Positions 47,367-56,825 of a stretch of DNA of 64,000 nucleotides are shown here, piece after piece. The position numbers and the translations under genes were made by a program. The notes under the pieces were generated by a model. It did no database searches. It saw only the letters and a program-made list of their open reading frames with translations, and had not been told where the DNA came from. The DNA is from Bauldia sp. GTDB taxonomy: Bacteria; Pseudomonadota; Alphaproteobacteria; Rhizobiales; Kaistiaceae. The first letter of the stretch is position 1, and the number at the start of each line of letters is the position of its first letter. Location: assembly GCA_026126025.1 (NCBI GenBank), contig JAHCJZ010000001.1:269937-333936 (forward strand), read 5' to 3'.

Positions 47367-48878
47367 GTGAAGGAACACGCGCCCGGGCGTCTCAACGACG
47401 GCGCGCCGATCGCGGTCATCGACATCGGCTCCAACTCGGTCCGCCTCGTCATCTACGAGCGGCTGTCGCGCGCGCCGACCCAGCTCTTCAACGAGAAGGC
47501 GCTGTGCGGTCTCGGCCGCGGCTTGTCGTCAAGCGGCAAGATGCCGAAGGACGCGATCGAATCCGCGCTGGCCTCGATCCGACGGTTCGCCGCGATCAAC
47601 CGCCAGATGGGCGTCGACCGCGTCGAGGTGCTGGCGACCGCGGCGGTGCGCGAGGCCAGCAACGGCAAGGACTTCATCCGCGACGTCGAAGCGCTGGCGG
47701 GCGCGAAAGTGGCGACCCTCAGCGGCCCAGAGGAGGCGCGGCTGTCGGCGCTCGGCATCGTCTCCGGCTTCCGCAATCCGGACGGCGTCTCGGGCGATCT
47801 CGGCGGCGGCAGCCTCGAGCTGGTCGACATCCGCGGCGATACGATCGGCAACGGGGAAACCTATCCCCTCGGCGGCCTGTCGCTCGAGGCGGCCTCGGGC
47901 GGCTCGCGCTCGAAGGCCGAGCAGATCGCGTCCAAGGCCCTGGCCGGCTCGCCGGTCCTCAAGAGCGGCAAGGGCCGGACCTTCTACGCCATCGGTGGCA
48001 CTTGGCGCTCGCTGGCGCGCCTTCACATGCAGCAGACCGGCTATCCGCTCCGCGTGATGCACCACTACGCGATGAAGGCCGACGACGCGGCCGATTTCTG
48101 CCGCATGGTCAGCCGCCACGACGCCGAATCGCTCGATTCGATCGAGGCGGTGTCGAAGAGCCGGCGTCCGCTGCTGCCGTTCGGCGCCGCCGTGCTCGGC
48201 GAGATCATCTCGGTGATGAAGCCGTCGCAGGTGGTGATGTCGGCGCTCGGCCTTCGCGAGGGGCACCTCTACGAGCTCCTTCCGCCGGCCGAGCAGGCGC
48301 AGGACCCGCTCATCGCGGCGTCCGAGGAGCTGGCCCTGCTGCGGTCCCGCTCCCCGCGTCATGCGCGCGAGCTCGCGGTGTGGTCGGACGGCGCCTTCGC
48401 CGCGCTCGGCCTGGAGGAGACCGCGTACGAAGCCCGGCTCCGCAAGGCGGTGTGCCTCCTCGCCGACATCGGTTGGCGCGCGCATGCCGAATATCGCGGC
48501 GCGCAGAGCCTCGCCATCATCGCCAACGCCGCCTTCATCGGCATCGACCATCCTGGCCGCGCGTTCCTGGCGCTCGCGGTCTACTACCGGCACGAGGGGC
48601 TCGGCGCGGATTCCGCATGGCCGGGGCTGCGCGAGATCGTCAATGTGCGCATGATCGAGCGGGCGCGGGCGATCGGCGGCGCGATCCGGGTCGCTCACAT
48701 GATCTCCGCGGCGATGCCCGGCGTCATCGACCGCACCCGCATGGAACGCCGCGGCAGCAAGCTCACGCTGGTCCTGCCGCGCGACCTCGCCGCGCTCTCC
48801 GGCGACCGCGTCATGCGCCGCCTCAAACAGCTCGCCAAGCTGGTCGACCTCGAAGCCGAAGTCACGATCGAGGCTTAA
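47367..48878 (+). CDS. ppx: Exopolyphosphatase (Ppx/GppA family)
   Basis: Degrades polyphosphate (or pppGpp). IAVIDIGSNSVRLVIYE phosphate-binding loop, ATAAVREASNG, and SGDLGGGSLELVDI; C-terminal helical domain to residue 503. I use the GTG at 47367, 7 bases after the ppk stop; an in-frame GTG at 47298 would overlap ppk by 62 bases. Co-transcription with ppk is likely. Confidence 0.92.
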   Translation: MKEHAPGRLNDGAPIAVIDIGSNSVRLVIYERLSRAPTQLFNEKALCGLGRGLSSSGKMPKDAIESALASIRRFAAINRQMGVDRVEVLATAAVREASNGKDFIRDVEALAGAKVATLSGPEEARLSALGIVSGFRNPDGVSGDLGGGSLELVDIRGDTIGNGETYPLGGLSLEAASGGSRSKAEQIASKALAGSPVLKSGKGRTFYAIGGTWRSLARLHMQQTGYPLRVMHHYAMKADDAADFCRMVSRHDAESLDSIEAVSKSRRPLLPFGAAVLGEIISVMKPSQVVMSALGLREGHLYELLPPAEQAQDPLIAASEELALLRSRSPRHARELAVWSDGAFAALGLEETAYEARLRKAVCLLADIGWRAHAEYRGAQSLAIIANAAFIGIDHPGRAFLALAVYYRHEGLGADSAWPGLREIVNVRMIERARAIGGAIRVAHMISAAMPGVIDRTRMERRGSKLTLVLPRDLAALSGDRVMRRLKQLAKLVDLEAEVTIEA

Positions 48879-48902
48879 GGCCCGACGTCCGTTCCCCACT
48901 TT

Positions 48903-48987
48903 CGTCATTCCGGCGAAGGCCGGAATCCAGACCACTTGCGCAGGCCCGTCGTGTTGCCCTGGACCCCGGCCTTCGCCGGGGTGACGA
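48903..48987. repeat. Dispersed palindromic repeat, family B copy 2
   Basis: CGTCATTCCGGCGAAGGCCG at the left, GGCCTTCGCCGGGGTGACGA at the right, variable middle. It sits in the gap between the convergent ppx and uspA genes. Confidence 0.8.
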
Positions 48988-49010
48988 ACAGTGCCGTGGG
49001 TCGAGCCCCG

Positions 49011-49424
49011 CTACCGCACCACCAGCACCGAGACTTCCGCGCGCTGGACGATGCGCGTCGCCTCGCCGCCGAGGAAGAACTTCGCGGCGCTGGGCTTGTG
49101 GGGGCCGATGACGATGAGGTCCGCCTTCCACTCGGCGGCGGCGGCGAGGATGCGATCGGCCGGGCTGCCCATCGGGCTCGCGCCCGAGACCTGGCCCGCG
49201 GGGAGGCCGGCACGCGCCGCGAGCTCGACCAGCTCGGCCACCGCGGCGTTCTCCTCCGCCGCCATGCTGCTCTGGTCGATGTATTTCAACGCCGCTTCCA
49301 TCATGTAGCGGACATAGATGAGGCGGATCTCCGCCGAACCGGCGAACCCCGCCGCGGCCTCGAGGATGCGTTTCCCCTTGGTGGGGTCGAGCAGGTCGAC
49401 AGCGACCAGGATCTTGCTGAACAT
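49011..49424 (-). CDS. Universal stress protein family
   Basis: 137 residues. KILVAVDLLDPTKGK at the start, and near the end the ATP-binding pattern VIGPHKPSAAKFFLGGEATRIV, a G-x2-G-x9-G-S/T-like loop with G-G-E-A in place of the usual serine. The role of single-domain UspA proteins varies. Nine bases after rnd on the same strand, so likely co-transcribed. Confidence 0.85.
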   Translation of the reverse strand: MFSKILVAVDLLDPTKGKRILEAAAGFAGSAEIRLIYVRYMMEAALKYIDQSSMAAEENAAVAELVELAARAGLPAGQVSGASPMGSPADRILAAAAEWKADLIVIGPHKPSAAKFFLGGEATRIVQRAEVSVLVVR

Positions 49425-49433
49425 CTCTTCCCC

Positions 49434-50609
49434 CTATTCGGCCGCTTCGGCGGCGCGCCGGCCGGTCTCGACGATACGCACCCGCCGCCCGTCGAGGCGA
49501 AGGGCGATGTCGCCGCGCTTCAGCTTCAGCGCGGCGTCGCCGAAGAGCTTGCGGCGCCAGCCCGACAGCGCCGGCACGTCCGCATCGTCGTCCGCCGCGA
49601 TCGCTTCGAGGTCGTCGACCGTCGCGATCACCTTGGACGCGACGCCATGCGTCTCCGACGTCATTTTGAGCAGCACCTTGAGGAGGTCGACCGCGGCGGG
49701 GTTGATCTCCCCCGGCGGCCGCACCTTCGGGATCTTGGGCAGCGTGTCGCGCGGGATGGCGAGCGCCTGCTGCACCACGGCGACGATCTCCTCGCCCGCG
49801 CGCGACCGCTCGAAGCCCTTGGCGATGGTCCGCAGCGCACCCAGCGCTTCGCTGCTGGCCGGCTGCTGCGCCGCGATCTCGTAGATCGCGTCGTCCTTGA
49901 GCACCCGGCTGCGCGGCACGTCGCGCGTCTGCGCCTCGCGCTCGCGCCACGCGGCGATCGCCTTCAGCACCGCGAGCTCGATCGGGCGGCGGACCCGCAT
50001 GCGCAGGCGCTTCCAGGCTTCCTCCGGCTCCAGCCGGTAGGTGCTCTCCGACGTCAGGATCTCCATTTCCTTCTCGACCCAGTCGCCGCGGCCCTGCTCG
50101 TCGAGCCGCTGCGCCAGCACCCGGTAGACGGTGCGAAGATGCGTCACGTCGGCGGCGGCATAGGCGAGCTGCCGCTCGGTCAGCGGACGCCGCGCCCAGT
50201 CAGTGAAGCGCGAGGACTTGTCGATCGATTCGCCGGCAAGGCGCTGGACCAGCTGCTCGTAGCTGATCGAATCGCCGAAGCCGCAGACCATCGCCGCAAT
50301 CTGGGTGTCGAACACCGGGTGCGGGATCAGGCCGGCGAGGTGGTAGACGATCTCGATATCCTGGCGGCCGGAATGGAACACCTTGAGCACGCGCTCATTG
50401 GCCATCAGGCTGAAGAACGGCCCGAGATCAAGCTCCGGCGCCATCGCGTCGATGACGACGACGTCGTCGGCGCTGGCGATCTGGATGACGCAAAGCCGCG
50501 GCCAGTAGGTGGTCTCGCGCATGAACTCGGTGTCGACGGTCACGACATCCGCGTTCGCCATGCCGGCCACCGCCTCGGCGAGTTCCCCTGTCCTGGAAAT
50601 GATCCGCAT
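49434..50609 (-). CDS. rnd: Ribonuclease D
   Basis: 3'-5' exoribonuclease of tRNA maturation. DEDD catalytic acids in VVTVDTEFMRE (Exo I), VFHSGRQDIEI (Exo II) and YAAADVTHL (Exo III); C-terminal HRDC domains. 391 residues. ATG at 50609 fits the family; the frame open upstream is not conserved. Divergent from aspS, the common arrangement. Confidence 0.95.
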   Translation of the reverse strand: MRIISRTGELAEAVAGMANADVVTVDTEFMRETTYWPRLCVIQIASADDVVVIDAMAPELDLGPFFSLMANERVLKVFHSGRQDIEIVYHLAGLIPHPVFDTQIAAMVCGFGDSISYEQLVQRLAGESIDKSSRFTDWARRPLTERQLAYAAADVTHLRTVYRVLAQRLDEQGRGDWVEKEMEILTSESTYRLEPEEAWKRLRMRVRRPIELAVLKAIAAWREREAQTRDVPRSRVLKDDAIYEIAAQQPASSEALGALRTIAKGFERSRAGEEIVAVVQQALAIPRDTLPKIPKVRPPGEINPAAVDLLKVLLKMTSETHGVASKVIATVDDLEAIAADDDADVPALSGWRRKLFGDAALKLKRGDIALRLDGRRVRIVETGRRAAEAAE

Positions 50610-50793
50610 GCGCGACCTATAGACCGACTCGGGCGCCGATGTCCCTGCGGCGATTGGGAAATGGTGATCGGGAGGGGTCCGCGCCAGCCGGCCCTTCGCC
50701 TTGACAAGCGAGGGGGTGCATGCGCTTCTCGCGCCGCCCGCGGAACCCCCCGGCGGGCCGGAAATCCTCAACAATCTCGGGACGAAGACGGGC

Positions 50794-52569
50794 ATGCATC
50801 GCTATCGCAGCCATACCTGCGGGGATCTGCGACCGGGCGATGTCGGCAAGACCGTGCGCCTCTCCGGCTGGGTTCACCGCGTCCGCGATCATGGCGGGCT
50901 CCTCTTCATCGATCTGCGCGACCATTACGGCATCACCCAGGTGGTCGCGGACCCCGATTCGGCGGCGTTTTCTGCCGCCGAGAAGGTCCGGTCGGAATGG
51001 GTGATCCGGATCGATGGCGAGGTGAAGGCGCGCACGCCCGAGACGGTGAACGCGGCCCTCCCGACCGGGGCGGTCGAGGTGTTCGCCCGCGACCTCGAGG
51101 TGCTCTCGACGGCCGCCGAGCTGCCGCTGCCGGTCTTCGGCGACCAGGAATATCCGGAGGACACGCGTCTTCGCTACCGCTTCCTCGACCTCCGCCGCGA
51201 GCGGCTGCACCGCAACGTCGTGCAGCGCTCGGCGATCATCTCGGCGCTCCGCCGCCGCATGACCGACGCCAGCTTCTTCGAATTCCAGACCCCGATCCTG
51301 ACCGCGTCCTCGCCCGAAGGGGCGCGCGACTTCCTGGTGCCGTCGCGGCTCCATCCCGGGAAGTTCTACGCGCTGCCGCAGGCGCCGCAGCAGTTCAAGC
51401 AGCTCATCATGATCGCGGGCTTCGACCGCTATTTCCAGATCGCGCCGTGCTTCCGCGACGAGGACGCCCGCGCCGACCGCTCGCCGGGCGAGTTCTACCA
51501 GCTCGACATCGAGATGAGCTTCGTCGAGCAGGAGGACGTCTTCCAGGCGGTCGAGCCGGTGCTGCGCGGCCTCTTCGAGGAGTTTGGCGGCGGCAAGGAA
51601 GTGACGCAGTCCTTCCCGCGTATTCCCTATGACGAGGCGATGCGGAAATACGGCTCCGACAAGCCGGACCTTCGCAACCCGATCGAGATGGCGGATGTGA
51701 CCGAGCATTTCCGTGGCTCGGGGTTCCGGGTGTTCGCCGGGCAGATCGCCGCCGACCCCAAGGTCGAGGTGTGGGCGATCCCGGCGCCGACCGGCGGCAA
51801 CCGCGCCTTCTGCGACCGCATGAACAGCTGGGCGCAGACCGAAGGGCAACCTGGCCTCGGCTACATCTTCTTCCGCGGCGACGGCGAAGGCGCCGGCCCG
51901 ATTGCCAACAATATCGGCCCGGAGCGGACGCAGGCGATCCGCGAGCAGCTCCAGCTCGGCGACGGCGACGCCGTGTTCTTCGTTTGTGGGGTGCCGGCAA
52001 AGACCGCGGCCTTCGCCGGCCAGGCCCGCACCCGCGTCGGGCGCGAGCTCAACCTCATCGACCAGAACCGCTTCGCTTTCTGCTGGATCGTCGATTTCCC
52101 GATGTTCGAGTGGAACGAGGACGAGAAGCGGGTCGATTTCTCGCACAACCCGTTCTCGATGCCGCAGGGCGGCCTCGAGGCGCTGGAAACCCGCGATCCG
52201 CTGACCATCAAGGCGTTCCAGTACGACATCGTCTGCAACGGCGTGGAGCTGTCGTCCGGCGCGATCCGGAACCACCAGCCCGAGATCATGCGCAAGGCCT
52301 TCGCCATCGCCGGCTATGACGAAACGGTGCTGGAGGAGAAGTTCGGCGGCATGCTGCGCGCCCTGCAATATGGCGCGCCGCCCCATGGCGGCATCGCGCC
52401 GGGCGTCGACCGCATCGTCATGCTCCTCTGCGGCGAAGAGAATCTGCGCGAGGTGACGATGTTCCCGATGAACCAGCAGGCCGAAGACCTGATGATGGGC
52501 GCGCCGTCCGAAGTGACCCCGCGCCAGCTCCGCGAACTCCACATCCGCCTCAACCTGCCGGAAGCCTAG
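50794..52569 (+). CDS. aspS: Aspartate--tRNA ligase
   Basis: Class II synthetase. N-terminal OB-fold anticodon-binding domain ([24 protein letters not shown]), motif 2 [15 protein letters not shown], and motif 3 [13 protein letters not shown]; 591 residues. As in many alphaproteobacteria it may charge both tRNA-Asp and tRNA-Asn, but I cannot decide that here. The ATG at 50794 matches the family start. Confidence 0.96.
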   Translation: MHRYRSHTCGDLRPGDVGKTVRLSGWVHRVRDHGGLLFIDLRDHYGITQVVADPDSAAFSAAEKVRSEWVIRIDGEVKARTPETVNAALPTGAVEVFARDLEVLSTAAELPLPVFGDQEYPEDTRLRYRFLDLRRERLHRNVVQRSAIISALRRRMTDASFFEFQTPILTASSPEGARDFLVPSRLHPGKFYALPQAPQQFKQLIMIAGFDRYFQIAPCFRDEDARADRSPGEFYQLDIEMSFVEQEDVFQAVEPVLRGLFEEFGGGKEVTQSFPRIPYDEAMRKYGSDKPDLRNPIEMADVTEHFRGSGFRVFAGQIAADPKVEVWAIPAPTGGNRAFCDRMNSWAQTEGQPGLGYIFFRGDGEGAGPIANNIGPERTQAIREQLQLGDGDAVFFVCGVPAKTAAFAGQARTRVGRELNLIDQNRFAFCWIVDFPMFEWNEDEKRVDFSHNPFSMPQGGLEALETRDPLTIKAFQYDIVCNGVELSSGAIRNHQPEIMRKAFAIAGYDETVLEEKFGGMLRALQYGAPPHGGIAPGVDRIVMLLCGEENLREVTMFPMNQQAEDLMMGAPSEVTPRQLRELHIRLNLPEA

Positions 52570-52587
52570 GCGCGAACCTTCAGCACT

Positions 52588-52671
52588 CGTCACCCCGGCG
52601 AAGGCCGGGGTCCAGAACCTCATGAAGGGCAGAGCGTGTGGCTCTGGATTCCGGCCTGCGCCGGAATGACG
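52588..52671. repeat. Dispersed palindromic repeat, family B copy 3
   Basis: Same design as copy 1 but in opposite orientation: CGTCACCCCGGCGAAGGCCG at the left and CTGCGCCGGAATGACG at the right. It lies just after aspS. Part of the 309-base gap 52570-52878. Confidence 0.8.
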
Positions 52672-52727
52672 AAGGTGGAGAGGCTCGTGGCTGAGCAGGG
52701 TCGATGTCGCCGCCGCGCCGCTTGCGA

Positions 52728-52837
52728 CCCCTTGAAAAGGGGAGGGGGTGTGGTTCCCGCGGCGGTGCGACAGCCGCAGCGTCGGAGATTGCCGGGCGGC
52801 CGTTGACTCGGACCTGCCTCCCCCTTTCAGGGGGAGG
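52728..52837. repeat. Pair of CCCCTT-type hairpins
   Basis: CCCCTT-GAA-AAGGGG at 52728-52742 and the perfect CCTCCCCCT-TTC-AGGGGGAGG at 52817-52837, about 75 bases apart. The second lies 42 bases downstream of the minus-strand gene ending at 52879 and could act as its terminator. Nothing else is recognisable in this gap. Confidence 0.5.
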
Positions 52838-52878
52838 GGAACGTTGCGCGGCCGATGAAAAGCCTCGGCGACTAGCGC

Positions 52879-54888
52879 TCAGCGCCGCTGCTGCGCCTGG
52901 CCTTCGCGGATGGCGCCGGCAGCGCCTTCCTCGGCGGGAGCGACGCCGGCGCCTTCGGTGACGATCGTCAGGCCGAGCACCTCGAGGAGGTTCGCCGGCG
53001 GCGAGGTCAGGTAGCGCGACAGCTCGTCCAGCGGGATCGGCACCGGCGGCTCGGCGATCACGGCGACCGTGCCGGGGCTGCGCAGGAACTCCTGCAGCGG
53101 CGGCGCGATCTGCCGCGACAAATCGTTGCCGAAGGTGAAGGCGAGGAGGAACGGCAGCCCGCGGATGAACTGCTCGCGGAACTCGTCGACCGGCGTCTCG
53201 TCGCCTTCGGCCGCCCAGGCGAACACGCGGTTGACGAGGTTCTCGTCCACCGCGGTCACGGCAAGGCGCGCCAGCGCCAGATCTTCGATGCCGGCCGCCG
53301 CGGAAACCTCGGGGTCGAACATCATCTCCCGGGTGACGCCGGCGAGCGTGACGTCGGCGCTGATCATGCCGGCGCCGGCAAGCCGGAAATGAACGCCGTT
53401 GATGGCGAGCGTTTCCGCCGCCTCGTTCCACGCGGCGTCGAAGCCGAGATCGACGCTGAGCTGGGTAAGGCCGAGCTGCGTGATCAGCGAGCGGCTGTCG
53501 CCCTCCAGCAGCGACATCGGCGCCGTCACGCCGGCGATCTCGAGAATGATCGAGGCCGGGATGGCGCCGACATGGCCGTCGAGGAGGAGCTGCAGGCGGT
53601 CGAGCCCGATCGGCAGCTCGCCCGGCACGCCGACCTCGACGCCCGCAAGCTCGATATAGTTGAACGACGGAACCACATCGAACAGCCCGACATCACCGCT
53701 GCCGCCCATCGCGGCGATCGCTGCGCGGATTTCGGCCTCGTCGGGGAAGACGACGCCGCCAAGCGCGAATTGTCCGACCGTGATCGATCCCACACCGCCG
53801 ACGACAAGGTCGAGGTCGGCGAAGCCGATCTCGCCGAGCCCGGCGATCGAGAGGTCGTCGATGTGGAATTCGCCGAGATGGAAGCGGTCGATACTGTCGG
53901 CGAAGACATCGAGGCCCTGGATGCTGAGATGGCCGATGCTGAAGGAGGAGACGAGGTCGAGGACCATCTCGTCCATCGCCAGCGTCATCTCCGGCGTTGC
54001 CGGCGCGCCGAGGAGGAGCCTGTCGAGCGTGCCGGCGAACGGCCGCGCCGGCTGGCGGATCGCGAAGTCGGCGCTCTCGATCGCGTCGATGCGCAGGCGA
54101 ATGTCCGGCCCGTCGATGACGATGTTGCGGTAGCTGGTGTTGCCGACCAGCGTGCGCCTCAGCCGGTCGCCGACCCCGCGCGCATAGGCGCCCGGATCGA
54201 GGAGGTGGAGGAGGGCGGCCGCGTCGAGGTTCTCAGACTTCACCTCGTCCACCGTCATGGTGACGAGGCCTTCCGCGGCCGGCGCGTCGACGATGAACGG
54301 GCCGGCCGTATAGCCTTGGACGCGGCCGTCGCGGACGCCGAAGACATGGAAGTTCTGGTAGGAGATCAGCGCCGCTTCCTCGCCGCCGCGGGCGACGTCG
54401 ATCCGGCCGATGAAGCCGTCATCCAGCGTCGTGCGGGCGCCGAGGCCGAGAATGCCGATCACCGACGCCACCGGCGCCTCGGGATCGAAGGTGAAGGCGG
54501 TGTCGGGCACCGTCAGCCCGGAAAGGCGCACGCCGACCAGCGTGTAGTCGGCGTTCTGCGAGCGGATGCGGATGCGGTCGGCGACCGCCGTCTCGGCGGA
54601 GAAGCCGCGCGGCGGCAGCGTGGCGAAGCCGTCCAGCATCAGCGTCTCGAAGAGGAGGCCGCCATTGGTCTCCTCGTCGAGGATGAGGAGGTTGCGGACC
54701 GTCACGCGATCGCCGTCGGCCGAGACCTCGGCCGCGCGGGCGTCGAACTGGTCGCCGGCGTCGAGCGCCGCGATCCAGGCCTTGACGGCGTCCTCGGCGC
54801 TCTGGGCGGACGCGGGCCCGGCGAGGCCGCCGATCGTCGTCGCGGCGAGCAGTCCGGCCAACGCCAGGGCGGAAAGGCGCTTCGTCAT
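52879..54888 (-). CDS. Large secreted protein of unknown function, paralogue A
   Basis: 669 residues: signal peptide (about 1-35, ending GPASAQ) and then a long beta-rich, Cys-free, acidic protein with recurring phrases such as DGPDIRLRIDAIESADF, IELAGVEVGVPGELPIGLDRLQLLLDG and WNEAAETLAINGVHFRLAGAG. The last 100 or so residues (FLRSPGTVAVIAEPPVPIPLDEL...EVLGLTIV) match the end of the next gene. Repeated amphipathic strands recall lipid-groove (AsmA-like) proteins, but I recognise no family. GAGG before the ATG. The gap to the upstream paralogue is 40 bases, so one transcript is likely. Confidence 0.6.
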   Translation of the reverse strand: MTKRLSALALAGLLAATTIGGLAGPASAQSAEDAVKAWIAALDAGDQFDARAAEVSADGDRVTVRNLLILDEETNGGLLFETLMLDGFATLPPRGFSAETAVADRIRIRSQNADYTLVGVRLSGLTVPDTAFTFDPEAPVASVIGILGLGARTTLDDGFIGRIDVARGGEEAALISYQNFHVFGVRDGRVQGYTAGPFIVDAPAAEGLVTMTVDEVKSENLDAAALLHLLDPGAYARGVGDRLRRTLVGNTSYRNIVIDGPDIRLRIDAIESADFAIRQPARPFAGTLDRLLLGAPATPEMTLAMDEMVLDLVSSFSIGHLSIQGLDVFADSIDRFHLGEFHIDDLSIAGLGEIGFADLDLVVGGVGSITVGQFALGGVVFPDEAEIRAAIAAMGGSGDVGLFDVVPSFNYIELAGVEVGVPGELPIGLDRLQLLLDGHVGAIPASIILEIAGVTAPMSLLEGDSRSLITQLGLTQLSVDLGFDAAWNEAAETLAINGVHFRLAGAGMISADVTLAGVTREMMFDPEVSAAAGIEDLALARLAVTAVDENLVNRVFAWAAEGDETPVDEFREQFIRGLPFLLAFTFGNDLSRQIAPPLQEFLRSPGTVAVIAEPPVPIPLDELSRYLTSPPANLLEVLGLTIVTEGAGVAPAEEGAAGAIREGQAQQRR

Positions 54889-54928
54889 TTGAGAAACCTC
54901 CGTCGGCCGCAACGGCGGCCGGTCATCA

Positions 54929-56071
54929 TCAGTCGTTCGCGGAAACCGTGACCCCGAGCAGCGTCGGCAGCAGCGTCGGGTCGCTCATCATCAGCCCGAC
55001 CGCCTCCAGCAGCGGGACCGGCTCCATCGGCCGCGCGACGAGGCTGATCGACCGCGGATCGAGCAGGAAGGCGCCGACCGCATCGCCGACCTGGTCTTCG
55101 AGCTGGGGGCTGTTGAACGTGCGCAGGAAGATGCGGAACGCCGTGCTGAGGCCGAAGGCGACATCCTCGGCGGCCATGTCGGTCTGCCGCGCCTGCTCGG
55201 CGAGGAAGCCCTCGACCGCGCCGGCATTTTCGAAGCGCGCCTGGAGCTCCACGACCTTTGCGGTGCCGAGGAGGATCTCGACCCCACCCGGCTCGGCGAG
55301 CCGGCTGAGCGGCACGCCGGTGAGGATGCCGGCAAGCTCGATGCGGCCGAAATCGCGGATGCCGATGGCGACGTCGTCGAGGGTGAGGACGTCATCCTCC
55401 GAATCGAACGAGCCGCCGACCGACACGTCGAGATAGAGCGTGTCGAAGCCCATGCTGCGGAGGATCGCGACCGGCTCGGAATTATCGAGGACGCCGGTCG
55501 GGACCTCGATGCCGCCGAGCGACACCGCGACCGCATAGGGCACGCCGTCGACCGCCTCGCCGAGGGTGAGCGTGACCGATTCGATGAGGAGCGGATTCGC
55601 CTGCGGCGGCACGAAGGCGACGCCGCGCACGGTGAGCCCGGCGGCGGGGAGCGGCGCGTCTTCGACCGCGATCTCGTCGAGCGCGGCCGGCACGGCGACC
55701 GCCGTCAGCTCGGCCTCCTCCCACTCGATGACGTTGACCTCGTCGGTGAGGCTGCCGCCGATCAAAAGGACGCTGTCGGCGCTGAAGCCGCCCTCGTCGC
55801 TCTCGACGGGGTTGGTGACAACGATCGTCGCGACCTCGCCGAACGCGCCGTTCGGCTCGTCGGTGATCGAGAAATTGGTGATGGTGACGATGCCGGGCTC
55901 GGTCTCGACCGCGCTCTCATAGGCGGCGGTGCGCGTCCCGGACGTCATCAGCGCGACGAGGTCGTCGGCGATCGCGATCGGGTCGGCGGCGCTCGCCGGC
56001 GCGGCGACAAGGAAGAGCAGCGCCCCGGACATGAGGCCGGCTGCGGCCCGACCGGGCGTCGTCTCGAACAT
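54929..56071 (-). CDS. Secreted protein of unknown function, paralogue B
   Basis: 380 residues: signal peptide (about 1-28, ending APASAAD), then beta-rich, strongly acidic sequence with few Lys residues. Its second half aligns with the end of paralogue A: DDVLTLDDVAIGIRDFGRIELAG corresponds to the ETLAINGV block, and DPRSISLVARPMEPVPLLEA...LLGVTV to SPGTVAVIAEPPVPIPLDEL. It is about 290 residues shorter than A, so A either gained or B lost repeats. GGAGGGAG precedes the ATG. No function can be assigned. Confidence 0.6.
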   Translation of the reverse strand: MFETTPGRAAAGLMSGALLFLVAAPASAADPIAIADDLVALMTSGTRTAAYESAVETEPGIVTITNFSITDEPNGAFGEVATIVVTNPVESDEGGFSADSVLLIGGSLTDEVNVIEWEEAELTAVAVPAALDEIAVEDAPLPAAGLTVRGVAFVPPQANPLLIESVTLTLGEAVDGVPYAVAVSLGGIEVPTGVLDNSEPVAILRSMGFDTLYLDVSVGGSFDSEDDVLTLDDVAIGIRDFGRIELAGILTGVPLSRLAEPGGVEILLGTAKVVELQARFENAGAVEGFLAEQARQTDMAAEDVAFGLSTAFRIFLRTFNSPQLEDQVGDAVGAFLLDPRSISLVARPMEPVPLLEAVGLMMSDPTLLPTLLGVTVSAND

Positions 56072-56376
56072 GAACTCCCTCCGGAAAATTGGCGTGCCGA
56101 ATCAAGTACATGGAAGTATTTGGCAACGCAAAAGCGCGCGCATCTTGGCGGCACTTTGCGACGCTGGCAAGGCGGTGAGGGGAAGGAGTGCCGCGGGGCT
56201 GGCTGGTCCTGGGACCATTCGGCCCGTCATGCCGGAACGACGTCCCGGCATGACGGAGGCCGATCAGCTCATGAGGTCGTCGCGTTCCCGCGAGCGGATG
56301 GCGACGACGGCTGAACCTGTGTCGACCGGTCCGTCATGGACCGGTCGCGTCTCGTCTTCGAGAAGGCGAAGGCCTT
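56072..56376. other. Gap with a long perfect hairpin
   Basis: 305 bases between paralogue B and the H1-like gene, both on the minus strand. It holds the perfect 12-bp stem CCGTCATGCCGG / CCGGCATGACGG at 56224-56235 and 56245-56256, probably the 3' end of the H1-like message. The paralogue B promoter should lie here but I could not assign it. Confidence 0.5.
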
Positions 56377-56547
56377 CTACTTCTTCCCCGCCGGCTTCTT
56401 GGCCGGAGCCTTCTTGGCGGCGGTCTTTGCAGCGGGCTTCGCAGCGGTCTTCTTCGCAGCGGGCTTCGCAGCCTTGGCAGCAGTCTTCTTCGGGGCCGCC
56501 TTCTTGGCGGTGGTCTTAGCAGCAGTCTTGGCTTTGGCGACAGCCAT
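56377..56547 (-). CDS. Histone H1-like Ala/Lys-rich DNA-binding protein
   Basis: 56 residues, MAVAKAKTAAKTTAKKAAPK followed by further AAKK, KPAAK and KKAPAKK units and ending PAGKK: almost only Ala, Lys, Thr and Pro. This is the composition of eukaryotic-H1-tail-like bacterial proteins (HctA/AlgP type) that bind DNA through charge. GGAG lies 7 bases before the ATG. The opposite strand has an 80-residue hydrophobic frame that is only the mirror of this repeat. A palindromic CCGATATG element lies about 190 bases upstream. Confidence 0.8.
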   Translation of the reverse strand: MAVAKAKTAAKTTAKKAAPKKTAAKAAKPAAKKTAAKPAAKTAAKKAPAKKPAGKK

Positions 56548-56735
56548 GGTCATCTCCGCGAGGCGATGGTGGACCTGATCTGGACATGCGAATCATGCAC
56601 GACCTGCACTACTTCGCGTGACACAGAACCCCGCTCTACGCCAGAAGCCGTGACCGAATGGTTAGCATTCGATGCAAATTATCCGCAGTAATGGCAAAGC
56701 TGCATCACCGCCGATCGCGTCGGAGCGCCAGATTC

Positions 56736-56804
56736 CCGATATGTCATCTTTCGCATATCGGATGGGATGATCTCGCGATGACCTCGGCGCCGGCCGATAT
56801 GTCA
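56736..56804. promoter_or_regulatory. CCGATATG palindrome plus third copy, candidate operator
   Basis: CCGATATG (56736-56743) and CATATCGG (56754-56761) form a perfect 8-bp inverted repeat with a 10-base spacer. A third half, CCGATATGTCA, recurs at 56794-56804, identical over 11 bases to the first. The 278-base gap (56548-56825) is AT-rich and upstream of the H1-like gene, which it probably regulates. Confidence 0.45.
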
Positions 56805-56825
56805 CAGTGGAAAGATCGGGTTTGA

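Noticed and set aside
56336..56578. An 80-codon hydrophobic frame (AGFLAGAFLAAVFAAGFAAV) on the plus strand
   Set aside because: It is the mirror image of the Ala/Lys repeat of the H1-like gene; Lys codons read as Phe on the other strand. The minus-strand gene has the better Shine-Dalgarno and clear family composition.
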